A DNA stretch of 64,000 nucleotides, from positions 1,364,001 to 1,428,000 of the forward strand of contig NZ_VFPH01000003.1 of assembly GCF_006717045.1 (NCBI RefSeq). The letters are read 5' to 3'. The translations under genes were made by a program, and so were the position numbers. The DNA comes from Pseudonocardia cypriaca (GTDB lineage: Bacteria > Actinomycetota > Actinomycetes > Mycobacteriales > Pseudonocardiaceae). Within the stretch, counting starts at the first letter, position 1; the number at the start of each line of letters is the position of its first letter. The notes beneath the pieces are model-generated. The model worked only from the letters and a program-made list of their open reading frames with translations. It was not told where the DNA came from and searched no databases. Shown one piece after another: positions 31,256-39,490 of the stretch.

Positions 31256-33261
31256 CCGTGCTGCGCCCGCGGCCGTCCCCGACCCCCTCGGCGGCCGCGC
31301 CGGCGTCCTCGCTCAGCGGCCTCCAGCGGATGCTCGGGCGCGACTGGCGGCTCGCCACGGCCTTCCTCGCGCCCGCCGGGCTGCTCATCGCGGCGCTGAT
31401 CCTGTTCCCGATCGTCAGCTCGATCGTCACCAGCACCACCGAGCGGCACGGCGCGGACACGGTGTTCGTCGGGCTGGACAACTACACCGCGCTCGTCGAC
31501 GATCCCGTGTTCCACACCGGTGTGCTCAACTCGTTCGTCTTCACCGCGTACGCCGAGATCTTCAAGGTCACGCTCGGCCTCATCGCGGCGCTGATGCTGC
31601 ACCACATGCGCAAGGGCCGGGCGGTCATCGCCGGCATCATCCTGCTGCCGTGGGTGGTGCCGACGGTCGTCACCGCGTTCACGTGGCGCTCGCTGTTCGA
31701 CCCGATCTTCGGCAGCGTCAACGTGGTGCTCACCGACTCCGGGATCGGGCCGATGCTCGCCGCGATCGGGCTCGTCGACAGTTGGCCTGCCGAGTGGCTG
31801 TCCGACCCCGCGCTCGCGATGCCGGCGGTCATCCTGGTCAACGTCTGGAAGGGCATCCCGTTCTTCACGGTGACCTTCCTCGCCGGGCTCAAGGCGATCG
31901 ACAGCACGCTGTACGAGGCGGCCATGGTGGACGGCGCCACCCCGTGGCAGCGCTTCCGGCACGTCACCCTGCCCGGACTGCGCCACGTCATGATCGTGAC
32001 GGTGTTGCTGTCGTCCATCTGGACGTTCAACAACTTCGACCTGATCTGGCTGATGACCCAGGGCGGGCCCGGTGACGCCACCGCGCCGTACGTGATGGTG
32101 GCCTACTCCAAGGCCATCCAGCAGCTGCAGGAGGGCGCCGGTGCCGCGGTCACACTGGTGATGCTGCCGATCATCGGCATCCTCGTGGTCATCCTGGTTC
32201 GGATGATGCGCCGCAGCGACGGGCCCGGCACGGCCGACCTCGGGCGCAGCCGGCTCACCCCGGCGCAGCGCAAGGCGATGCCGTGGGTCGTCGTCGCCGT
32301 CTCGACGCTGCTGCTGATCTGGGCCTCACCGCACATCGTGTGGAAGGCCGCGCTCGTACTGGGCGTGTTCGTGCTGCTCGCAGCGGTGATCGGGCGGGTC
32401 GTCTCCACGCTGGCCGCGCGGGGCAACAGCGTGGCGGCGCGCCTGGTCAACGGGGTCGGCTCGGGGGTCGCGCTCGTCGGGTTGCTCGGGTTCGTGCTCG
32501 CCCCGCTCTACTGGATGACGGTCACGGCGTTCAAGTCCGACGCCCAGATCGTCATGCGCACCGACGACCTGTGGCCCACCCCGTGGAGCACCGAGCAGTT
32601 CACGAACCTCTTCTCCGGCCGGGCGTTCGGCACCTGGTACGTCAACACGGTGCTGGTGGCCGTGGCGTCCACCCTGATCGCGCTGGTGTGCGCCGCGCTC
32701 GCCGGCTACGCGCTGGCGCGCCTGAAGTTCCGCGGCTCGGAGAGCTTCACGGTGACGATCCTGCTCACCTACGTGATGCCGGGTGCGCTGCTGTTCATCC
32801 CGCTGTACCAGATGATGAGCGGCGTCCGGCTGAACGACTCGCTCTGGTCGCTGGTGATCACGTACCCGACGTTCACGCTGCCGTTCGCCACGTGGCTGCT
32901 CGTCGGCTACTTCAAGTCGATCCCGGCCGACCTGGAGGAGTCGGCGCTCGTCGACGGCTGCACGCGGTTCGGTGCGTTCGTCCGGATCGTGCTGCCGCTG
33001 GCGAAGCCGGGGTTGCTGGCGGTCGCCCTGTTCACGCTCACCAACGCGTGGAACGAGTTCCTCTTCGCGTTCGTCTTCATCACCCGCGACGACTACAAGA
33101 CCTTGCCGGTCGGCATGCAGTCGATGATCTTCGGCGACGTCGTGCCACAGGGCCAGCTGGCGGCGGCCTCGCTGCTGATCAGCATCCCCGTGGTGCTCAT
33201 GTACGCCTTCGGGCAGCGGTTCCTGACCGAGGGTCTGACAGCGGGTGCCGTGAAGGGATGA
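31252..33261 (+). CDS. Single-chain MalF-MalG fusion permease (locus B)
   Basis: A 669-residue protein with two complete CUT1 permease halves. Half 1 (about 30-325) has the MalF start FLAPAGLLIAALILFPIV, coupling loop YEAAMVDGATPWQRFRHV at 221 and LMTQGGPGDAT. Half 2 (about 385-669) is MalG-like, with loop LEESALVDGCTRFGAFVRI at 561 and the typical end FLTEGLTAGAVKG. The linker (320-385) holds two extra hydrophobic segments. These permeases are normally two genes, as in locus A. GTG 31252 overlaps the binding-protein stop. No stop or frame change separates the halves. Confidence 0.9.
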   Translation: MTVLRPRPSPTPSAAAPASSLSGLQRMLGRDWRLATAFLAPAGLLIAALILFPIVSSIVTSTTERHGADTVFVGLDNYTALVDDPVFHTGVLNSFVFTAYAEIFKVTLGLIAALMLHHMRKGRAVIAGIILLPWVVPTVVTAFTWRSLFDPIFGSVNVVLTDSGIGPMLAAIGLVDSWPAEWLSDPALAMPAVILVNVWKGIPFFTVTFLAGLKAIDSTLYEAAMVDGATPWQRFRHVTLPGLRHVMIVTVLLSSIWTFNNFDLIWLMTQGGPGDATAPYVMVAYSKAIQQLQEGAGAAVTLVMLPIIGILVVILVRMMRRSDGPGTADLGRSRLTPAQRKAMPWVVVAVSTLLLIWASPHIVWKAALVLGVFVLLAAVIGRVVSTLAARGNSVAARLVNGVGSGVALVGLLGFVLAPLYWMTVTAFKSDAQIVMRTDDLWPTPWSTEQFTNLFSGRAFGTWYVNTVLVAVASTLIALVCAALAGYALARLKFRGSESFTVTILLTYVMPGALLFIPLYQMMSGVRLNDSLWSLVITYPTFTLPFATWLLVGYFKSIPADLEESALVDGCTRFGAFVRIVLPLAKPGLLAVALFTLTNAWNEFLFAFVFITRDDYKTLPVGMQSMIFGDVVPQGQLAAASLLISIPVVLMYAFGQRFLTEGLTAGAVKG

Positions 33262-34043
33262 CTTCAGCGTCATCGGTACAGCCGGTTCGCAGGGGGCGGG
33301 CCAGCGCGGCCGGGACGTCCGTGGAGAAGGCCATGCGGATCCTGGAGGCGCTCGCCGTGCCCGACGGCCCGCACCGGCTGATGGACGTGGCCGAGCGCGC
33401 GGCGGTACCGCGCTCCACGGCGTACCGCGTGCTGGCCACGCTCACCGCCGAGGGGTTCGCGGAGAACTGCGGCGACGGGCGCTACGGCGTGGGGGGCCGG
33501 CTGTCCGGGCTCGGCGCGCGGATCGTGTCGGTGATGTCGGCCGGCGCGGGGCCCGCCCTGCGCCGGCTGCAGGAGGGTGCGGGCGGCAACACGGTGCACC
33601 TCGCGGTCCGGGTCGGTGACCACGCCGTCTACCTGCACAAGGTCGACAGCGACAAGCCGTACGAGATGCGGTCGCGGGTGGGCAACCAGCTCATGCTGCA
33701 CTGCACGGCGATCGGCAAGGCGATCCTCGCCCACCTGCCCGCCGCCGAGGTGCACGCCGTCATGGCCTCCGCCGGAATGCCGGCCAGGACGCCGGCCACG
33801 ATCACCGACCTGCCGGCCCTGCACGCCGAGCTCGCCGCGATCCGCGAGCGCGGTTACGCCGTCGACAACGAGGAGAACGAGGCCACCGTGCGCTGCCTCG
33901 GCGCGGCCATCCTCGACCGCGCCGGACGGCCCCGCGGCGGGGTCAGCATCTCGACCGTGACGTTCGCGGTCGACCGCGCCGAGCTGCTCGGCTACGCGCC
34001 GCTCCTCATGACCACCGTCCAGGGAATGACCGAACTCGTATAG
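33258..34043 (+). CDS. IclR-family transcriptional regulator
   Basis: A 261-residue regulator. HTH part: SVEKAMRILEALAVPDGPHR, then VAERAAVPRSTAYRVLATL. The effector domain has LHKVDSDKPYEMRSRVG, the conserved HCTAIGKAILAHLP, and the EENEATVRCLGAAI stretch typical of IclR/KdgR. ATG 33258 overlaps the permease stop. IclR/KdgR proteins often sense keto-deoxy sugar acids, which suits the locus B enzymes. It probably binds the inverted repeat at 29734-29756. Confidence 0.9.
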   Translation: MTSASSVQPVRRGRASAAGTSVEKAMRILEALAVPDGPHRLMDVAERAAVPRSTAYRVLATLTAEGFAENCGDGRYGVGGRLSGLGARIVSVMSAGAGPALRRLQEGAGGNTVHLAVRVGDHAVYLHKVDSDKPYEMRSRVGNQLMLHCTAIGKAILAHLPAAEVHAVMASAGMPARTPATITDLPALHAELAAIRERGYAVDNEENEATVRCLGAAILDRAGRPRGGVSISTVTFAVDRAELLGYAPLLMTTVQGMTELV

Positions 34044-34064
34044 CAGGAAGAAGGCGAAGCGGAA

Positions 34065-34886
34065 GTGCGCATCCATCCCGGCAAGGACGATCTCGAGGAG
34101 CTCACCGCGGCATGGACCGGTGAGCGCTTCGGCTCGGGCCGGCCTCGCGTACCCGACGACGTGCTGGCGACCCTGAAGCTCGCCACCACCGAGGAGGCGT
34201 GGGGCCACCTGTTCCAGGCCGGGTACGTGCGCCAGTTCGCGGGGGGCTGGCGTGAGACGCACCCCGGCACCGTGATCGTCGGGCGGGCGGTGACCGCGCA
34301 GTTCCTGCCGCACCGGCCCGACTACGACGCCGTCGTGGTCGCGGCCGGCGCCCGCGAGGGGCACCTGGAGGGCGACCGCCAGAACTCGTGGGTGATCGAG
34401 ACCCTCGAGAGCGGCGACGTCATGGTCGTCGACATCTTCGGCAAGGTGGTCGAGGGCACCGTGGTCGGCGACAACCTCGGCACGGCCGTGGCCTCGCGCA
34501 CCGGCGTAGGTGCGGTGATCGACGGCGGCATCCGCGACCTGCAGGGTCTGCAGAAGCTCCCGGGTGAGGTCAACATCTTCCACCGCGACGTCGACCCCAC
34601 ACCGATCCGCGGTGTCACGCTGGCCGGGATCAACATCCCGATCCGCATCGGCGGTGCCACCGTGCTGCCCGGCGACGTCATCCTCGGCACCCCGACCGGC
34701 GTCGCCGTGATCCCCGCCCACCTCGCCGCCGAGGTGGCGGCCACCAGTGAGGACACCCGCATCCGCGACGTGTTCGGCAAGCAGCGCCTGTCCGAGCGGC
34801 GCTACACCAGCGCCCAGATCGACGTCCCGACCTGGGCGGACGACATCGAGGCCGACTTCCAGCAGTGGCGCAAGGAGAATGCGTGA
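34065..34886 (+). CDS. RraA-like aldolase family protein (locus B)
   Basis: A 273-residue RraA-fold protein, longer than the locus A copy because of N- and C-terminal extensions. GVGAVIDGGIRDLQ carries the Arg-Asp pair, and an Asp in VVGDNLG lies 21 residues before the Arg, matching the Asp-X20-Arg-Asp pattern of HMG/CHA aldolases; the further acidic residue after X2 is not apparent. GTG 34065 follows AGGAAGAAGG. It overlaps the dehydratase gene by 4 bases, so the pair likely acts in sequence: dehydration, then retro-aldol cleavage. Confidence 0.85.
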   Translation: MRIHPGKDDLEELTAAWTGERFGSGRPRVPDDVLATLKLATTEEAWGHLFQAGYVRQFAGGWRETHPGTVIVGRAVTAQFLPHRPDYDAVVVAAGAREGHLEGDRQNSWVIETLESGDVMVVDIFGKVVEGTVVGDNLGTAVASRTGVGAVIDGGIRDLQGLQKLPGEVNIFHRDVDPTPIRGVTLAGINIPIRIGGATVLPGDVILGTPTGVAVIPAHLAAEVAATSEDTRIRDVFGKQRLSERRYTSAQIDVPTWADDIEADFQQWRKENA

Positions 34887-36169
34887 GCACCAGTACCAGC
34901 ACCAGCACCGTCAGCGAGGAGTACGTCAGCACCGCGTCGCGGCCGAGCGACCTGCGGATCACCGACGTGCGGGTGGCGAACCTGCACGGCGTGCCGTTCC
35001 GCTCCTCGATCATCCGGATCGACACGAACCAGGGGCTCGTCGGCTACGGCGAGGTGCGCGACCAGGCCAGCGCCAGCTACGCGCTCGTGTTGAAGAGCCG
35101 GATCGTCGGGGAGAACCCCTGCAACCTCGACAAGGTCTTCCGCAAGATCAAGCAGTTCGGGCACCACGGCCGCCAGGGCGGCGGCGTGTCCGGCATCGAG
35201 ATGGCGCTGATGGACCTGGCGGGCAAGGCGTACGGGGTGCCGGCGTACGCGCTGGTGGGCGGCAAGTTCCGCGACACCGTGCGGTGCTACGCCGACACGC
35301 CGTCGCTGCTCGACCCGCACGAGATGGGCGAGCGGCTGCTGGAGCGCAAGCGCCGCGGCTTCACCATGCTCAAGATGGACGTGGGCATCTCCCTGCTGTG
35401 GGACGTGCCCGGCGCGCTGATCGCCCCGGCCGGATCCCGGGACGACGTCTCCACGATGCACCCGTTCACCGGCATCCAGGTCACGCCGAAGGGCGTCGAG
35501 CACCTGGCGAGCTACGTCGACACCGTGCGGTCGATCGTCGGCTACGACGTGGCGCTCGCGGCCGACCACTTCGGCCACATCGCCATCGACTCGTGCATCC
35601 GGATCGGGCGGGCGCTCGAACCGTTCACGCTGGCCTGGATCGAGGACCTGATCCCCTGGCAGTACACCGACCAGTGGCGCCAGCTCACCGAGGCCGTGGC
35701 GGTGCCCACCTGCACGGGCGAGGACATCTACCTCACCGAGAACTTCAAGCCGCTGCTCGATGCGGGCGCCATCCGCGTCGTGCACCCGGACCCGGCCACC
35801 TCCGGTGGGATCGCCGAGACCAAGCGCCTCGGCGACTACGCGCAGGAGAAGGGCATCGCCATGGCCCTGCACCTCGCGGCATCGCCGATCGCGACGATGG
35901 CGTGCGTGCACCTCGCCGCGGCCACCGAGAACTTCCTGGCCCTCGAGCACCACGCCGCCGACGTGCCGTTCTGGAGCGACCTGGTCACCGGCCTGCCCCG
36001 GCCGCTGATCCAGGACGGGTACATCACGGTGCCCGACACCCCCGGCCTCGGGTTCGGCGAGATCAACGAGGAGCTGTTCCGGCAGCAGCTCGACCCGCGC
36101 GACCCGGTGTTCTTCGCCGAGACCACCCACTGGGACGGCGAGTTCTCCCACGACCGCCTGTGGAGCTAG
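34883..36169 (+). CDS. Enolase-superfamily sugar-acid dehydratase (locus B)
   Basis: A 428-residue enzyme of the mandelate-racemase group. Metal ligands Asp228 (AADHFGH), Glu254 (WIEDLIP) and Glu280 (CTGEDIY); His-Asp dyad Asp303 and His330 (ALHLAASP); Glu355 closes the site. As in locus A the second strand carries Lys-x-Asp (LKMD, 164-166). Relative to locus A it has an N-terminal Ser/Thr-rich tail of about 20 residues and a roughly 20-residue insertion near 171-200. GTG 34883 overlaps the aldolase stop. Substrate probably an aldonate, aldarate or its lactone. Confidence 0.88.
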   Translation: MSTSTSTSTVSEEYVSTASRPSDLRITDVRVANLHGVPFRSSIIRIDTNQGLVGYGEVRDQASASYALVLKSRIVGENPCNLDKVFRKIKQFGHHGRQGGGVSGIEMALMDLAGKAYGVPAYALVGGKFRDTVRCYADTPSLLDPHEMGERLLERKRRGFTMLKMDVGISLLWDVPGALIAPAGSRDDVSTMHPFTGIQVTPKGVEHLASYVDTVRSIVGYDVALAADHFGHIAIDSCIRIGRALEPFTLAWIEDLIPWQYTDQWRQLTEAVAVPTCTGEDIYLTENFKPLLDAGAIRVVHPDPATSGGIAETKRLGDYAQEKGIAMALHLAASPIATMACVHLAAATENFLALEHHAADVPFWSDLVTGLPRPLIQDGYITVPDTPGLGFGEINEELFRQQLDPRDPVFFAETTHWDGEFSHDRLWS

Positions 36170-36176
36170 GGAACTG

Positions 36177-37043
36177 ATGCGGATAGCAGTGACGGGCGCG
36201 GCGGGCCGGCTCGGCCGGCACGTCGTCGCCCGGGCCCTGCGCGCCGGGCACGAGGTCGTCGCGACCGACCTGCCCGGCGCGACGGGTGAGCCGGCTGGAC
36301 GGGTGGAGTGGCGGGCCGCCGACCTCACCGACCTGGACGAGGCCAGGGCCGCGCTCGCCGGCGCCCAGGGCGTGATCCACCTGGGCGGGCTCGTGCATCC
36401 CCGGTACCCGGAGCCGGAGGTCCACCGGGTCAACGTGAACGGCACCTACCACGTCCTGGTGGCGGCCGAGGAGCACGGGCTCGAGGGTGTCTGCCTTGCG
36501 TCGAGCATCAACGCGATCGGCGGCGTCTACAGCGCCGATCCGCGCTACGACTACTTCCCGGTGGACGAGGACCACCCCACCTACGCCGAGGACGCGTACA
36601 GCCTCTCCAAGTGGGTCGTGGAGCAGCAGTCGGCGGCGTTCGCGCGGCGTCGGCCGGGTGTGGCGTTCTCCGCACTGCGACTGCACGGCCTGCGCGACGA
36701 CGCGGAAGCGGCGACCTCGCGTGGGCCGGACGACGGGCGGGCCCGCAAGGACCTGTGGGGCTGGGTGAGCTTCGACGCGGCGGCGGCCGCCTGCCTGCTC
36801 GCCCTGCTCCGCCCGACGCCGGGCCACGCCGTCTACCACGTCGTCGCCGACCGCACGATCACCGGCACCCCCAGCGCCGAGCTCGCCGCGCGTTGGTACC
36901 CGGGCGTGCCGCTGCGCACGCCGATGGAGGGGAACGCGGGGTTCTACTCCACGGCGCGAGCGACGGCGGACCTCGGCTGGGATCCCGCCGTCGACCACCC
37001 GGAGATCGGCCCCGGAGAACGGTCCCGCCTCCCGGCCGCCTGA
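36177..37043 (+). CDS. NAD-dependent epimerase/dehydratase, uronate dehydrogenase-like
   Basis: A 288-residue extended SDR. Rossmann motif TGAAGRLG (6-13), the strand-4 motif IHLGGLVHP, Ser110 in LASSINAIGG, and Tyr141/Lys145 in YSLSK form an intact active site. The HLGG and NVNGTYHVL features match uronate dehydrogenases, which oxidise hexuronates to aldaro-lactones. It is the last gene of locus B, 7 bases after the dehydratase. If it is a uronate dehydrogenase, the pathway would run uronate, aldaro-lactone, keto-deoxy-aldarate, pyruvate. Confidence 0.82.
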   Translation: MRIAVTGAAGRLGRHVVARALRAGHEVVATDLPGATGEPAGRVEWRAADLTDLDEARAALAGAQGVIHLGGLVHPRYPEPEVHRVNVNGTYHVLVAAEEHGLEGVCLASSINAIGGVYSADPRYDYFPVDEDHPTYAEDAYSLSKWVVEQQSAAFARRRPGVAFSALRLHGLRDDAEAATSRGPDDGRARKDLWGWVSFDAAAAACLLALLRPTPGHAVYHVVADRTITGTPSAELAARWYPGVPLRTPMEGNAGFYSTARATADLGWDPAVDHPEIGPGERSRLPAA

Positions 37044-37048
37044 TCGGC

Positions 37049-37690
37049 TCAGCCGTGGGTGAGGTGTTCGGACCAGATCGCCTGCCCGGGGAGCGTGACG
37101 TGCGGCCCGTCCGCCCTGAGGCTCTCCAGGAGCAGCGCCATGCAGCGCTCGGACGCGAGCTGCGCCGGCGCGGTCCAATCGATGGACAGGGGCTGGGCGA
37201 GCAGCGCGAACATCACGGCGACGTCGCCGGTGCCGACGTCCGTGCGCAGCGTGCCCTCGGCCTGCGCCCTGCGCACGACCAGGTCGAGCAGGCCGACCAT
37301 GTGCCGGCGGGACCGGTCGACGTCCCGCTCCTTCTTGAGGACCGCGTGCACGTGCGGGTAGGCCGTCAGTAGCCGGAACGACAGCCGTAGCTCCTGCGAC
37401 TGGCGCAGGATGCGCACGAGTGCGTCCCATGCCGAGGCTTCCTCGGCGACGGCTGCGTCCGCCTCCGCGAACGCGTTCTCGAAGTTGTTCACCGCCACCG
37501 CCCTGATCAGGGCCTCCCGGTCGGCGAAGTGCCGGTACAGGGTGCCCGTGGCGACGCCAGCCGATCGGGCGATTTCCTCGGTGGGCGCGTCGGGGCCGTG
37601 CGTGGCGAACCACGTCTTGGCGGCAGCGACGATACGGTCGCGGTTGCGGCGCGCGTCGGCCCGCAGTCGCGGCTGCTGGTCGTCTACCAC
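37049..37690 (-). CDS. TetR-family regulator
   Basis: A 213-residue regulator. HTH: ARRNRDRIVAAAKTWFATHG and EEIARSAGVATGTLYRHFAD. The C-terminal region (MVGLLDLVVRRAQAEGTL, SERCMALLLESLRA) matches the SbtR-like TetR_C group. GTG 37690. It is divergent from the efflux operon that begins at 37833, and an inverted repeat lies between, so it is probably that operon's repressor. Confidence 0.9.
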   Translation of the reverse strand: MVDDQQPRLRADARRNRDRIVAAAKTWFATHGPDAPTEEIARSAGVATGTLYRHFADREALIRAVAVNNFENAFAEADAAVAEEASAWDALVRILRQSQELRLSFRLLTAYPHVHAVLKKERDVDRSRRHMVGLLDLVVRRAQAEGTLRTDVGTGDVAVMFALLAQPLSIDWTAPAQLASERCMALLLESLRADGPHVTLPGQAIWSEHLTHG

Positions 37691-37759
37691 GTCCGCCCTT
37701 CCGGTCTCAGCAAATTATCAGGGCCGTCACTCTCGCATGATCGGGGTCACTCGATCGAG

Positions 37760-37794
37760 GGAAACGGTATCTGCGAGACTGCTCTCTCGTTTCC
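37760..37794. promoter_or_regulatory. Inverted repeat between TetR gene and efflux operon
   Basis: GGAAACG (37760-37766) and CGTTTCC (37788-37794) form a perfect 7-bp dyad with 21 bp between, in the only intergenic space upstream of the adaptor gene. Likely a TetR operator or two half-sites. Moderate evidence. Confidence 0.45.
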
Positions 37795-37832
37795 AGAGCG
37801 TGGTGATTGTGCCGCATCTTCGGGAGGGGAGC

Positions 37833-39446
37833 GTGCAGCGGATGAACGGGCGGCTGGTGCCGACTGGACGGCTGCGGCGGATCGGTGTGGCCGGATGCGG
37901 TGCGCTGGTTGTCCTGCTGTTGGCCTCGTGCACGAGTGAGGAACCCTCGAGGCCGAACACCGCGACGGTCCAGCGAGCCGCTGTGACCAGCGGCGTGTCG
38001 GCCACCGGGTCGATGAGCGCTGCGAGCCAGCAGAACATGGGCTTCCCGAACGGCGGTCAGCTCACCAACGTCTTCGTGAAGGTCGGCGACCGCGTCGAGC
38101 CGGGCCAGGTGCTCGCCACGATCGACGACTTCGCGCTGCGCCAGGCCCTCGAACAGCAGCAGGGTCAGCTGAGGTCGCAGCAGGCCGCGCTCGACCGGCT
38201 GATCAACTCCCCGGTCGCCGCGGGCGCGAGGGACACCCTCGCCCAGGCGCAGGAGATCCTGGACAAGACGCGCAAGCAGGCCGACGAGTCGCTCGACGCC
38301 GCCGAGCAGGAGATCGACAACGCCGAGCGGAAGCTCGCCATCGACAAGAAGGCGCTCGAGAAGGCCAAGGACAAGCTCGAGGCCGACGAGCGGGCGTGTG
38401 GAGACGACTCGTCGAGCAGTCGCAAGGCCGAGGGCAGCGAGGACTCCGACGACGAGGACAGCACCACGTCCGGGTCGAGCAGCTCGTCGCAGTCGCTCGT
38501 GACGGTGAGCAACCCCGCCTGCAGCAACATCCCGGCGAGCAAGCAGGCCGTGACGTCGGCCAGGCAGCAGGTCGTGGTCAGCGAGAACGCCGTCGACTCC
38601 GCGAAGAAGTCGCGCGACAACACGAAGGCCAGCGGCGAGCTCTCGATCGCAAACGCGGAGCAGGGCGTGGTGAACGCCCGCAACAACGCGAACTCGGCGC
38701 GGTCGGACCGCCCCTTCGACATCGAGGAGCAGCGCGGCTCCGTGGTGAGCCAGCAGGCGGCCGTGGCCGCCGCGCAGCGCGACGTCGACAACGCGACCCT
38801 GCGCGCCCCGGTGGCCGCCACCGTCTCGGCGATCAACGGCGTGGTGGGGGAGTACCTGGCGCCGAGCAGCGGCACCAGCTCCCTCGCCCCCGGGAGCGGC
38901 GCGAGCATCCCCGGCGTCGACTCCGCGTCGGGGGCACAGGCGGCGGCCGGGATCGGCGCCAACCCCGCCCGGCCCGGCGGCACGCAGTTCCTGGTGCTCG
39001 ACAACATCGACGCGTTCCAGGTGGTCGTCCCGTTCAACGAGGCGGACGCGGCCACGATCCAGCCGAACCAGAAGGTGCGGATCTCGGTCGACGCGGTCCC
39101 GGACGTGACGCTCGACGGCACGGTGCTGTCGGTCGCCCCGACCGGAACCGCCATCTCCGGGGTGGTCACCTACTACGCGACGATGGTCGTGCAGAAGTCC
39201 GACCCGCGGATCAAGGACGGGCAGACGGTGCGCGCCACCGTGGTCACGGAGGAGCTCGACAACGTGCTCACCGTGCCGAACGGGGCGGTGCGCCAGGAGA
39301 ACGGCCGTCCCACCGTGACCGTCGTGGACTCCGACGGCACCCAGAAGGCGGTGCCGTTCGAGGCGGGCAAGGTGGGCGCGGACCGCACGCAGGTGCTCTC
39401 CGGCCTGCGGGAGGGGCAGCAGGTCGTGTTGCCGGCCGCGCGATGA
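37833..39446 (+). CDS. HlyD/MacA-type efflux adaptor lipoprotein
   Basis: A 537-residue membrane-fusion protein. Signal with lipobox LLASC (Cys33). Lipoyl half GFPNGGQLTNVFVKVGDRVE, a long alpha-hairpin (about 102-310), the second lipoyl half LRAPVAATVSAINGVVGEY, then beta-barrel and membrane-proximal domains (LTVPNGAVRQENGRPTVTVV). The hairpin tip carries an acidic/serine loop flanked by Cys189 and Cys230, probably a disulfide. GTG 37833 follows GGGAGGGG. MacA-like adaptors normally partner an ABC ATPase/permease, absent here. Confidence 0.85.
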   Translation: MQRMNGRLVPTGRLRRIGVAGCGALVVLLLASCTSEEPSRPNTATVQRAAVTSGVSATGSMSAASQQNMGFPNGGQLTNVFVKVGDRVEPGQVLATIDDFALRQALEQQQGQLRSQQAALDRLINSPVAAGARDTLAQAQEILDKTRKQADESLDAAEQEIDNAERKLAIDKKALEKAKDKLEADERACGDDSSSSRKAEGSEDSDDEDSTTSGSSSSSQSLVTVSNPACSNIPASKQAVTSARQQVVVSENAVDSAKKSRDNTKASGELSIANAEQGVVNARNNANSARSDRPFDIEEQRGSVVSQQAAVAAAQRDVDNATLRAPVAATVSAINGVVGEYLAPSSGTSSLAPGSGASIPGVDSASGAQAAAGIGANPARPGGTQFLVLDNIDAFQVVVPFNEADAATIQPNQKVRISVDAVPDVTLDGTVLSVAPTGTAISGVVTYYATMVVQKSDPRIKDGQTVRATVVTEELDNVLTVPNGAVRQENGRPTVTVVDSDGTQKAVPFEAGKVGADRTQVLSGLREGQQVVLPAAR

Positions 39447-39490
39447 ACGAGCGGATACTCGAGGTCGGAGGGGAGTCGGTCGATGTCTGA
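39443..39490 (+). CDS. 15-codon ORF, possible ABC ATPase N-terminal relic
   Basis: ATG 39443 overlaps the adaptor stop (ATGA) and encodes MNERILEVGGESVDV, then TGA just inside the next gene. The peptide resembles the first strand of an ABC ATPase (ILEVRGVSVDF-like). It may be a translational-coupling leader or the scar of a deleted macB-type gene. Translation is not shown. Confidence 0.3.
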   Translation: MNERILEVGGESVDV

